NCBI RefSeq assembly: GCF_004331465.1 | Contig: NZ_SJKB01000011.1 | Span: 204,457 to 268,456 of the forward strand | Reading direction: 5' to 3' | Source: Kribbella pittospori | Lineage (GTDB): Bacteria; Actinomycetota; Actinomycetes; Propionibacteriales; Kribbellaceae | DNA: 64,000 bases | Part shown: in pieces, positions 33,712 to 41,724 of the stretch | How the letters are laid out: each line of letters opens with the position of its first letter | How positions within the stretch are numbered: position 1 is the stretch's first letter | Program-made: the position numbers and the translations under genes | Notes under the pieces: generated by a model | What the model was told of the DNA's origin: nothing | Databases searched by the model: none | Seen by the model: only the letters and a program-made list of their open reading frames with translations

Positions 33712-35781
33712 ATGAGCAGTTCCAATTCCTCCCCCACCCCACCGCCCCGGTCAGGGACATCAGCCGAGCTCGTTGCGCGTAGCAACCGGCTGGGTGCCGA
33801 TCCGCGCAACACCAACTACGCCGGCGGGAACACGTCGGCGAAGGGTACGGCGACCGACCCGGTCACGCAGCAGCCCGTCGACCTGCTCTGGGTGAAGGGG
33901 TCCGGCGGCGACCTCGGCACGCTGACCCAGGCCGGCCTCGCCGTACTGCGGCTCGACCGGTTGAACTCGCTCGTCGACGTGTACCCGGGTGTCGACCGCG
34001 AGGACGAGATGGTCGCGGCGTTCGACTACTGCCTGCACGGCAAAGGTGGCGCTGCGCCGTCGATCGACACGGCGATGCACGGCCTGGTGGATTCGCCGCA
34101 TGTCGACCATCTGCACCCGGACTCCGGGATCGCGCTGGCGACCGCGGCCGACGGCGAGAAGCTGACCGCGGAATGCTTCGGCGATCGGGTGGTGTGGGTG
34201 CCGTGGCGGCGGCCCGGGTTCCAGCTCGGTCTCGACATCGCGGCCGTCAAGCGGGAGAACCCGGAGGCGATCGGCTGCGTCCTCGGCGGCCACGGCATCA
34301 CCGCGTGGGGGAACACCTCGGCCGAGTGCGAGGCCAACTCCCTGGAGATCATCCGTACAGCGGAGCGCTTCCTGGCCGAGCGTGGTGTGGACGAACCCTT
34401 CGGTGCAGTGGTGCCCGGCTTCGAGGCGTTGCCTTCCGAGGAACGACGGTTGCGGGCAGCTGCCCTGGCGCCGGTGATCCGTGGCCTCGCGTCGACCGAC
34501 AAGCCGCAGGTCGGGCACTTCACCGACTCCGAGGTGGTGCTCGAGTTCCTGTCCCGGGAGAAGCTGGCTCCGCTGGCGGCGCTCGGCACCTCGTGCCCCG
34601 ACCACTTCCTCCGGACCAAGGTGCGCCCGTTGGTGCTGGACCTGCCTGCGTCGGCCTCGGTGGAAGAGGCAGTCGCGCGGCTGCAGGAACTGCATGTCGC
34701 CTATCGCGAGGAGTACGCCGCGTACTACAACCGGCATGCCGAGCCGGACAGCCCGGCGATGCGGGGTGCGGATCCGGCGATCGTGCTGGTCCCGGGGGTC
34801 GGCATGTTCAGCTTCGGCAAGGACAAGCAGACCGCTCGGGTCGCCGGCGAGTTCTACGTGAACGCGATCAACGTGATGCGTGGCGCCGAGGCGGTGTCGA
34901 CGTACGCGCCGATCGACGAGCGGGAGAAGTTCCGGATCGAGTACTGGGCGCTGGAGGAGGCCAAGCTGCAGCGGATGCCCAAGCCGAAGCCGCTGGCGAC
35001 TCGAGTCGCCTTCGTCACCGGTGGTGGTTCCGGGATCGGCAAGGCGATCGCGCAGCGGCTGGCTGCGGAGGGCGCGTGTGTGGTGGTGGCCGACCTGGAT
35101 CTGGCCGCGGCCGAAGCCGTGGCCAAGGAGATCGGGTCGTCCGACGTCGCGGTTGCCGTCGGCGCTGACGTGTCGTCGGCCGAGGCGGTCGAGGAGGCGC
35201 TGCGTGCGGCCGTGCTGGCCTTCGGCGGCGTCGATCTGATTGTCAACAATGCCGGATTGTCCATCTCCAAGTCGTTGCTGGAGACGACGGAGAAGGACTG
35301 GGACCTGCAGCACGACGTGATGGCGAAGGGATCGTTCCTGGTCTCGCGCGCCGCGGCGAAGGTCCTGATCGACCAGGGTCTCGGCGGCGACATCGTCTAC
35401 ATCTCCAGCAAGAACGCGGTCTTCGCCGGACCGAACAACGTCGCGTACGGCGCGGCCAAGGCCGACCAGGCCCACCAGGTCCGGCTGCTCGCCGCGGAGC
35501 TCGGTGAGTACGGCATCCGCGTCAACGGTGTGAACCCGGACGGCGTCGTCCGTGGATCCGGCATCTTCGCCAAGGGCTGGGGTGCACAGCGGGCCGCGGT
35601 GTACGGCGTACCCGAGTCGGAGCTGGGCGCGTACTACGCGCAGCGGACGCTGCTGAAGCGCGAGGTGCTGCCGGAGAACGTCGCGGCTGCGGTCTTCGCG
35701 CTGACCGGTGGGGACCTGACCCACACGACCGGTCTGCATGTTCCTGTCGATGCCGGCGTCGCTGCGGCGTTCCTACGTTAG
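33712..35781 (+). CDS. rhaD: Bifunctional rhamnulose-1-phosphate aldolase/short-chain dehydrogenase
   Basis: 689-residue fusion. Residues about 1-420 are a class II aldolase domain (GGNTSAKG, VKGSGGDLGTL, the zinc-site region HVDHLHPDSGIAL). Residues about 430-689 are an SDR (VTGGGSGIGKAIAQ near 433; NNAGLSISK; YGAAKADQAH). The aldolase splits rhamnulose-1-phosphate to dihydroxyacetone phosphate and L-lactaldehyde, and the dehydrogenase oxidises the lactaldehyde to lactate. This fused enzyme is the standard form in actinobacteria and Bacillus. Confidence 0.93.
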   Translation: MSSSNSSPTPPPRSGTSAELVARSNRLGADPRNTNYAGGNTSAKGTATDPVTQQPVDLLWVKGSGGDLGTLTQAGLAVLRLDRLNSLVDVYPGVDREDEMVAAFDYCLHGKGGAAPSIDTAMHGLVDSPHVDHLHPDSGIALATAADGEKLTAECFGDRVVWVPWRRPGFQLGLDIAAVKRENPEAIGCVLGGHGITAWGNTSAECEANSLEIIRTAERFLAERGVDEPFGAVVPGFEALPSEERRLRAAALAPVIRGLASTDKPQVGHFTDSEVVLEFLSREKLAPLAALGTSCPDHFLRTKVRPLVLDLPASASVEEAVARLQELHVAYREEYAAYYNRHAEPDSPAMRGADPAIVLVPGVGMFSFGKDKQTARVAGEFYVNAINVMRGAEAVSTYAPIDEREKFRIEYWALEEAKLQRMPKPKPLATRVAFVTGGGSGIGKAIAQRLAAEGACVVVADLDLAAAEAVAKEIGSSDVAVAVGADVSSAEAVEEALRAAVLAFGGVDLIVNNAGLSISKSLLETTEKDWDLQHDVMAKGSFLVSRAAAKVLIDQGLGGDIVYISSKNAVFAGPNNVAYGAAKADQAHQVRLLAAELGEYGIRVNGVNPDGVVRGSGIFAKGWGAQRAAVYGVPESELGAYYAQRTLLKREVLPENVAAAVFALTGGDLTHTTGLHVPVDAGVAAAFLR

Positions 35782-35796
35782 TTCGGGGAGATTGCT

Positions 35797-37257
35797 ATGT
35801 GGACCACTGACCCGAGCCGGTCTGTCGACGGCAACGGAGTACTGCCGTGGGTCGAGCCGCGCAAGACCCGGATCGGACTGGTGGCCGGTGGGCTCGGCGC
35901 CTACTGGCCGCAGTTCCCCAACCTGCTGCCGCAGTTGCAGGCGTCCGCGCGGCGGGTGTCCGAGCGGTTCTCGGAGCTGGACTGCGAGGTGATCGATGTC
36001 GGGTTCATCTCCGACGCGCAGGAGGGCGCTGCGGCGGCCGAGAAGCTGCGGCTGGCGGACTGCGATCTGATTGTCGGCTTTCTGACGACGTACATGACCG
36101 CGTCGATGCTGGTCCCGGTCGCACAGCGGAGCGGGGCGCCGGTGCTGCTGCTGAACCTGCAGCCGACCGAGGCGATGGACCACGCGACGTTCGACACCGG
36201 GGCGTGGCTCGCGTACTGCGGTGCGTGTCCGCTGCCGGAGATGGCGAACGCGTTCGAGCGGTGTGGGGTCGACTTCCGGTCGGTGTCCGGGTACCTGGAG
36301 GACGAGCGTGCGTGGGCTCGGATCAACAGGTGGATCCTGGCAGCCGGCGTACGCGCAGCCTTCCGGCACGGACGGCACGGCCTGCTTGGGCACCTGTACC
36401 CGGGGATGATGGACGTGATCACCGACCCGACGCTGGTGTCCGCGCAGCTCGGCGGGCATGTCGAGATCCTGGAGATCGACGATCTGCGCGTCCGGGTCGA
36501 GAAGGTCAGTGCCGCGGAGACCGAGGAGCGGATGAAGGTCGCGCGGGAGATCTTCACGCTGGACGATTCGGTGGACGAGGACGACTTCCGGTGGGGTGCG
36601 ACCGTCTCGGTCGCCCTCGATCGGCTGGTCGAGGACTTCTCCCTGACCTCGCTGGCCTATTACCACCGTGGACTCGACGGCGAGATGCACGAGCGGGTCG
36701 CGGCCGGGATGATCCTGGGTGCCTCGTTGCTGACGGCAAGAGGTGTGCCGGCGGCCGGTGAGTACGAGCTGCGTACGTCGCTGGCGATGCTGGTGATGGA
36801 CAAGCTCGGTGCTGGTGGGTCGTTCACGGAACTGCAGGCGTTGAACTTCAAGGACAATGTGGTCGAGATGGGCCACGACGGGCCGGCTCACTTGGCAATC
36901 TCTGCGCGGAAGCCGTTGCTGCGGGGCCTTGGGGTGTACCACGGCAAGCGGGGATGGGGCGTGTCGGTCGAGTTCGACGTGAAGCATGGGCCGGTGACTG
37001 CTTGTGGGCTGGGGCAGCGGCGGGACGGTACGTTCAAGTTGATCGCGTCCGAGGGGACCGTCGTACCTGGGCCGTTGCTGCAGATCGGGAACACGACGTC
37101 GCGGGTCGACTTCGGATGCGACCCGGGTGAGTGGACCGACGCATGGTCGGCGTCCGGGGTCGCACACCACTGGGCGCTCGGGACCGGTCACAAGGCGAAG
37201 GACCTGGCCGCGGTCGCCGACCTCCTTCACCTCGACCTGACCGTCGTTTCCCCATGA
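35797..37257 (+). CDS. L-arabinose/L-fucose isomerase-family protein
   Basis: 486 residues. The N-terminal Rossmann-like part has TRIGLVAGGLGAYWPQF and LIVGFLTTYMTASMLVPVAQ. The C-terminal part contains ELQALNFKDNVVEMGHDGP, where Glu and His would be metal ligands, and SRVDFGCDPGEWTDAW. It belongs to the AraA/FucI fold group but differs from true AraA in several motifs. In a rhamnose operon already encoding RhaI it may isomerise a related 6-deoxy or pentose sugar; the substrate is unknown. Its stop overlaps the rhaB start (ATGA). Confidence 0.8.
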   Translation: MWTTDPSRSVDGNGVLPWVEPRKTRIGLVAGGLGAYWPQFPNLLPQLQASARRVSERFSELDCEVIDVGFISDAQEGAAAAEKLRLADCDLIVGFLTTYMTASMLVPVAQRSGAPVLLLNLQPTEAMDHATFDTGAWLAYCGACPLPEMANAFERCGVDFRSVSGYLEDERAWARINRWILAAGVRAAFRHGRHGLLGHLYPGMMDVITDPTLVSAQLGGHVEILEIDDLRVRVEKVSAAETEERMKVAREIFTLDDSVDEDDFRWGATVSVALDRLVEDFSLTSLAYYHRGLDGEMHERVAAGMILGASLLTARGVPAAGEYELRTSLAMLVMDKLGAGGSFTELQALNFKDNVVEMGHDGPAHLAISARKPLLRGLGVYHGKRGWGVSVEFDVKHGPVTACGLGQRRDGTFKLIASEGTVVPGPLLQIGNTTSRVDFGCDPGEWTDAWSASGVAHHWALGTGHKAKDLAAVADLLHLDLTVVSP

Positions 37258-38738
37258 AGCGAGTCGCAGCGGTGGATCTGGGCGCGTCCAGCGGCCGCGT
37301 TATGCTCGGCGTGGTCGGCTCCTCGCAGCTGGAGCTGACCGAGATCAACCGCTTCTGGAACGGCCCGGTCGGCGTCGGCGGCACCCTGTACTGGGACGTC
37401 CTCCACCTCTACCGCTCCATGCTCGACGGCCTCCGCGCGGCCGGTCCCGTCGACGGCATAGGCATAGACTCCTGGGCCGTCGACTACGGCCTGCTCGACT
37501 CCTCAGGCCGCCTGCTCAGTAACCCGGTGCACTACCGAGACGCCCGCACAGACGGCGTAATCGACCAGGTCCTAGCTCGCGTCTCCGCCACCGAGCTGTA
37601 CGAAATCACAGGCCTCCAGCAACTACCGTTCAACACCATCTACCAACTCGCCGCCGAGTCCGGCGGGGTCGGCTCGGCCGGGGTCTCCCCTTCCCTGCCC
37701 GCGCGCGCCGTAGGCGCGGGCGGGTTGCTGGGGCAGGCGGCGACTCTGCTGATGATTCCGGACTTGTTGGGCTATTGGTTGACGGGGAGCATCGGGGCTG
37801 AGCGGACGAACGCCTCGACTACGCAGTTGTACGACGTACGGGCTCGGGCGTGGAGTGAAGTGTTGGCGGCGCGGGTTGGGGTGCCGTTGGGGTTGCTTCC
37901 GGAGTTGCGGGAGCCTGGGGATCTTGTTGGGACTGTGTGGCCCGAGACCGGGCTGGCAGCGGGTACGCCGGTTGTTGCGGTGGGGTCTCATGACACTGCT
38001 TCTTCGGTGGTGGCTGTGCCGGCGGGGGATGAGCGGTTCGCGTACATCTCGTCGGGGACCTGGTCGTTGGTGGGGCTCGAGTTGGAGGAGCCGGTGCTGA
38101 CGGACGAGGCGCGCGCGGCGAACTTCACCAACGAGGGTGGGGTCGACGGGCGGATCCGGTTCCTGCGCAACGTGATGGGGCTGTGGATCCTGCAGGAGTG
38201 CCAGCGGGTTTGGGAAGACGACGACCTCGAGGGACTGCTGCGGGATGCGGCCGGCGCACCGGCGTTCGCCGTACTGATCGATCCGGACGCTCCGGAGTTC
38301 CTTGCTCCAGGCAACATGCCGGCCCGGATCGACGAACACTGCCGGGCGACCGGGCAGGAGCCGCCGCGTTCGCGCGCCGCCGCGGTCCGGTGTGTGCTGG
38401 AGAGTCTCGCGCTCGCCTACCGCCGTACGTTGCGGGAAGCGCAGACGATCGCGGACCGGCCGGTCGACGTACTGCACGTCATCGGCGGCGGCTCGCAGAA
38501 CGAGTTGCTCTGTCAGCTGACCGCTGACGCTTGTGGGTTGCCTGTGCTCGCCGGGCCGGTCGAGGCGTCGGCGCTGGGCAACGTTCTGGTTCAGGCTCGC
38601 GCACTGGGCGAGCCGTTGCCGGACCTGGGTGCGATGCGCGCCCTGGTCCGTTCCACCCATCGTCTGCGGCGCTACGAGCCGCAGGGAAAACCGGCCGACT
38701 GGGACGCCGCCGAGTCCCGGCTATTCGGAGCTAGGTGA
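37254..38738 (+). CDS. rhaB: Rhamnulokinase
   Basis: 494 residues, FGGY carbohydrate-kinase family: N-terminal phosphate loop AAVDLGASSGRVMLG, IDSWAVDYGLLD, VHYRDARTDG, GSHDTASSVVAVP in the second domain, and VIGGGSQNELLCQLTADA near 405-422. It phosphorylates L-rhamnulose at O1. The region after LPFNTIYQLAAE carries an extra Gly/Ala/Pro-rich stretch of about 15-20 residues (near 145-160) with a hairpin in the DNA. Codon choice changes from C-ending codons to TTG/GTT/GGG-rich codons just after it, then reverts gradually. ATG 37254 is fixed by the overlap with the upstream stop. Confidence 0.92.
   Translation: MKRVAAVDLGASSGRVMLGVVGSSQLELTEINRFWNGPVGVGGTLYWDVLHLYRSMLDGLRAAGPVDGIGIDSWAVDYGLLDSSGRLLSNPVHYRDARTDGVIDQVLARVSATELYEITGLQQLPFNTIYQLAAESGGVGSAGVSPSLPARAVGAGGLLGQAATLLMIPDLLGYWLTGSIGAERTNASTTQLYDVRARAWSEVLAARVGVPLGLLPELREPGDLVGTVWPETGLAAGTPVVAVGSHDTASSVVAVPAGDERFAYISSGTWSLVGLELEEPVLTDEARAANFTNEGGVDGRIRFLRNVMGLWILQECQRVWEDDDLEGLLRDAAGAPAFAVLIDPDAPEFLAPGNMPARIDEHCRATGQEPPRSRAAAVRCVLESLALAYRRTLREAQTIADRPVDVLHVIGGGSQNELLCQLTADACGLPVLAGPVEASALGNVLVQARALGEPLPDLGAMRALVRSTHRLRRYEPQGKPADWDAAESRLFGAR
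37698..37724. repeat. GC-rich palindrome inside rhaB
   Basis: Arms 37698-37709 and 37713-37724 pair at 11 of 12 positions around a 3-base loop. It coincides with the low-complexity protein insertion in RhaB and resembles an inserted REP-like element. Confidence 0.5.
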
Positions 38739-38986
38739 TCCGTATGACCGTCCTCCCTCAGGAACTCCGCCCTCTCACTCGCCGCGTGCCACCGCGCGAG
38801 ATCAGTCACGACGACCTGCAACTCCTTCGCCTGCTCGCCACCGGCCTCCCGGTCGACTCCGTGGCGCGCCGGCTCGATCTGTCCGAACGAACGGTCCGCC
38901 GCCGTACTCGAACCGTCTGCGACCGGCTCGGCTTCGGCACCGCGATCGAGGCGATCGTCTGGGCCGCTCGCCGCGGTCTGGTCTGA
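38735..38986 (+). CDS. Small LuxR-type HTH protein
   Basis: 83 residues comprising little more than a GerE/LuxR helix-turn-helix: DDLQLLRLLATGLPVDSVAR, then LDLSERTVRRRTRTVCDRLG and TAIEAIVWAARRGLV. There is no receiver or ligand domain. GTG 38735 is chosen because GGAG lies 5 bases upstream and the start overlaps the rhaB stop (GTGA), implying translational coupling; ATG 38744 is the alternative. It may modulate the rhamnose operon or an unlinked target. Confidence 0.75.
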   Translation: MIRMTVLPQELRPLTRRVPPREISHDDLQLLRLLATGLPVDSVARRLDLSERTVRRRTRTVCDRLGFGTAIEAIVWAARRGLV

Positions 38987-38996
38987 GCTCGACCCG

Positions 38997-39094
38997 GACC
39001 TGTGCCACTCACCAAGCACGCACGTTCTGCCCGCCTGACGCTCGGCTGCCCTCCCGGGTCGAGCGTTCGCGGCGCTTGGTGAGTGGCGCAGGTC
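38997..39094. repeat. Long inverted repeat, 21-bp arms
   Basis: Arms 38997-39017 and 39074-39094 are complementary at 20 of 21 positions, with 56 bases between them. The core of each arm is CACTCACCAAGC / GCTTGGTGAGTG. It lies between the HTH gene and the coiled-coil membrane protein gene. Could be a terminator-like cruciform, a regulator binding pair or a mobile-element remnant. Confidence 0.6.
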
Positions 39095-39159
39095 CGTCGC
39101 ACGTTAGGCGCGGGAAGGTCGGGGTACCGGGGGTCCGAATATCGAGCCGAGGAGGAGCG

Positions 39160-39603
39160 ATGGACGGAATGACCATTGTCTGGATCGTCGTCGCGCTGGC
39201 CGCTCTGGTCATCGTCGTCGCCGTGATCGCCGGAGCAACCCGAACCTCGTCGAAGCGCCGGGCCGAGCGGCGACAGCAGGAAGCCTACGAGCACGAGAAG
39301 CAGGCCAGAACGTCGGCCGCCCACGCGGAACGCCAGCAAGCAGCCGCCGACGAGGTCGAAGCCCGCGCCCGCAAAGCCCAAGCCATAGCCGACGAAAAGT
39401 CAGCCGAAGCCCGCCGCCTCTCCGCCGGCGCCACCGAACGCCGCGAAGCAGCCCAAGAGGCGCGCACCGAATCCACCCACCACCAGTCCCAAGCCCAAAA
39501 CCTCTGGCCAGAACCCGACCGAGGCGAGTCGCCCGACCAGAATCACTGGGCGGACGGCACCCACCCCCACGACCCCCGAAACCCCAACCACACAAAGCAC
39601 TAG
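39160..39603 (+). CDS. Single-pass membrane protein with coiled coil
   Basis: 147 residues. One N-terminal membrane helix (MTIVWIVVALAALVIVVAVI) is followed by a long charged Ala/Glu/Arg/Gln-rich helix (about 30-115) with heptad-like spacing, and a His/Pro/Asn-rich tail. Not assigned to a family; the build resembles small envelope-anchored scaffold proteins. GAGGAGGAG just before the ATG decides the start. A hairpin terminator follows the stop. Confidence 0.7.
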   Translation: MDGMTIVWIVVALAALVIVVAVIAGATRTSSKRRAERRQQEAYEHEKQARTSAAHAERQQAAADEVEARARKAQAIADEKSAEARRLSAGATERREAAQEARTESTHHQSQAQNLWPEPDRGESPDQNHWADGTHPHDPRNPNHTKH

Positions 39604-39609
39604 CCCCAA

Positions 39610-39632
39610 GGGCCCGGCCAAACGCCGGGCCC
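39610..39632 (+). terminator. Hairpin terminator
   Basis: GGGCCCGGC and GCCGGGCCC pair perfectly around CAAAC, six bases after the stop of the coiled-coil protein gene. Confidence 0.65.
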
Positions 39633-39751
39633 ACCCCACTCCTGCCGCCCGATTCCCGACTACGCCAGTCGCCAGGCGCCCGGCCCGCACGCTAGCCGGC
39701 CGCCTCAGCCACCGGTCCCGGTCAACCGCCAACCTGATCCCCAACTGCTGA

Positions 39752-39824
39752 CGTTTGGTGCTTCTCACCCGTGAGACAACGGATGAGAAGCCACAACCCG
39801 CACAAGGGTGAGAAGGACCAAACG
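39752..39824. repeat. Long inverted repeat, 19-bp arms
   Basis: Arms 39752-39770 and 39806-39824 pair at 18 of 19 positions across a 35-base spacer that itself contains a further TCTCACCC/GTGAG-like core. Similar in layout to the inverted repeat at 38997-39094; the two bracket the coiled-coil gene. Confidence 0.55.
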
Positions 39825-39886
39825 GCAGCTACCCGCACCTACCCACCAACGCAGCGGCAGCACATCAACCGCACGGCGAACGGTCG

Positions 39887-40148
39887 TACGGCGTCCACAG
39901 CCGGCGGACCAGTACGCCGGTCAACGGTTGTCCCGAGTGACCACGAGCTGGCGACCCCGCATCAGGTAGTCGGTCCGCGGGCGATCGCCCGCCTTTAAGA
40001 CGAGGCAGATGCCTGGGTTGCCGCAGTTTGTACGGCGTGCGCAGTCGGCGGATCGGCACGCCGGTCGAGGACGGCTCAGGTGACCACGAGCCCGCGACTC
40101 CACATCAGGTAGTCGGTCCGGGCGATAGCCCCGCCTTCAAGGCTGGGC
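39887..40148. repeat. Degenerate tandem duplication, about 143-bp period, in a 600-bp gene-free stretch
   Basis: Copy 1 (39887-40007) and copy 2 (40031-40148) share blocks including TACGGCG, GTGACCACGAG, ATCAGGTAGTCGGTCCG and a CGGGCGAT-x-GCCCGCCTT end. On the minus strand both could encode RTDYLM followed by LVVT, but frames are short and broken by stops. No gene is supported between 39604 and 40209; apart from the terminator at 39610, the inverted repeat at 39752 and this duplication I see nothing else there. Confidence 0.6.
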
Positions 40149-40209
40149 GGGTGGGAGCGTCCGCGAGCACGCGACGCAGGAGCGCGCTTAGCGGATGCGT
40201 GGGTACGAC

Positions 40210-41493
40210 TCAGATCAAATACCGGAACTCCGGTGAGTTCGGGTTGATGCGTTCGATCTCGAGTGGGGCGGCATCCATCCGCGCCAGCAACCCGTCGAGG
40301 TCCGTCGGGCGGCTGATTTCGATGCCTACCAACGCCACACCCGTCTCGCGGTTGTTGCGCTTCACGTATTCGAAGAGCGTGATGTCATCATCAGCCCCCA
40401 ACGCCTCATCCAGGAACTGACGCAAAGCACCCGGCTCCTGTGGAAACGTCACCAGGAAGTAGTGCTTCAACCCATCATGCACCAACGACCGCTCAAGAAT
40501 CTCCCCATACCGGCTGACGTCGTTGTTCCCACCCGACAGCAAACAAACAACCGTCTCACCCGGCCGGACGGAAAGACCGTTGCCCAAGGCACCCGTCGAC
40601 AGCGCCCCAGCAGGCTCCGCGATCAACCCGTCGGTCTGATACAGCTCGAGCATCTCCGAGCACACAAGACCTTCCGGGACCGACATCATCTCGACCCCAG
40701 CAGCCGCGACCAACGGCAGCGTCACGTCCCCCACTCGACGTACGGCGGCCCCGTCCACAAAGCTGTCCAGATGCGGCAACGTCACCGGCTCACCAGCCGC
40801 AAGCGCCGCCGCCATACTCGCCGCCCCAGCCGGCTCCACACCAACGATCCGTACGCCGGGATGCCGCTCGGTCAGCCAGGTCGCAACCCCAGCAACCAAC
40901 CCACCACCACCGACTGGCACAACCAACACGTCAGGCGCCTGACCGAGCTGCTCGATCAGCTCGACAGCCACAGTCCCCTGCCCCGCAACGGTTCGCGGAT
41001 CATCGAACGCCGGGACCATAGTCGCCCCAGTAGCCTCGCCCTCAGCAAGCGCCGCAGCGGCAGCATCGTCGTATGTGTCACCAGTGATGATCACCTGGAT
41101 CTGCTTGCCGCCGAGCGCCGCGATCCGGTCCCGCTTCTGGCGCGGCGTCGTACGCGGAACATAGACCTTGCCCTGCACACCGAGCGTGTGGCACGTATAC
41201 GCCAAGCCCTGTCCATGGTTGCCCGCACTGGCGCAGACCACACCCGCCGACTTGGCCTCGTCGTCGAGCTGGGCGACCAGGTTGTACGCACCGCGGAGCT
41301 TGTACGACCGGCCGATCTGCAGATCCTCCCGCTTCAGCCAGACCTGCGCGCCGGTGCGTTCGGAGAGCCGGAGATTGCGCTGCAACGGCGTACGCACCGC
41401 GACACCGTCGATTCGCCGTACGGCGGCCTCGATCGTTGCCGCGTCAACGGCCCCACCGGCGTTCGATCGAGCGACTGAACTACTGCCCTGCAT
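40210..41493 (-). CDS. ilvA: Threonine ammonia-lyase (threonine dehydratase)
   Basis: 427 residues. PLP-dependent fold type II: Lys65 in GRSYKLRGAYN binds PLP, SAGNHGQGLAY and VGGGGLVAGVATWL hold the cofactor phosphate. A short C-terminal ACT-like regulatory region (about 335-427; KHYFLVTFPQEPGALRQFL) marks the single-domain IlvA type. It deaminates threonine to 2-oxobutyrate for isoleucine synthesis, possibly with feedback control. ATG 41493 has GGAAGGA upstream. The 230 bases before it hold no evident leader peptide. Confidence 0.92.
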   Translation of the reverse strand: MQGSSSVARSNAGGAVDAATIEAAVRRIDGVAVRTPLQRNLRLSERTGAQVWLKREDLQIGRSYKLRGAYNLVAQLDDEAKSAGVVCASAGNHGQGLAYTCHTLGVQGKVYVPRTTPRQKRDRIAALGGKQIQVIITGDTYDDAAAAALAEGEATGATMVPAFDDPRTVAGQGTVAVELIEQLGQAPDVLVVPVGGGGLVAGVATWLTERHPGVRIVGVEPAGAASMAAALAAGEPVTLPHLDSFVDGAAVRRVGDVTLPLVAAAGVEMMSVPEGLVCSEMLELYQTDGLIAEPAGALSTGALGNGLSVRPGETVVCLLSGGNNDVSRYGEILERSLVHDGLKHYFLVTFPQEPGALRQFLDEALGADDDITLFEYVKRNNRETGVALVGIEISRPTDLDGLLARMDAAPLEIERINPNSPEFRYLI

Positions 41494-41724
41494 GACGTTC
41501 CTTCCCGTGCATTTGCACGATCTTCGCCGATTCGCTCGCTGCACAAGACAATTGGCGTCCACAGTACGGACGACTGGGACACCATTGGGGAACAGACCCT
41601 TGCCCCAGGCGTGAAACGGCTCTTCACTGGGCAGTCTAGTTTTCATACGCTCACTCGGTGTAACGGCCAGGGTCCTGGACGGGATGAGCCGAGTAAAGCC
41701 GGTCAAGTGGACTGGAGGGCACGG

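Noticed and set aside
41494..41724. Attenuator leader peptide upstream of ilvA
   Set aside because: No short frame with clustered Ile, Leu, Val or Thr codons followed by a terminator hairpin was seen.
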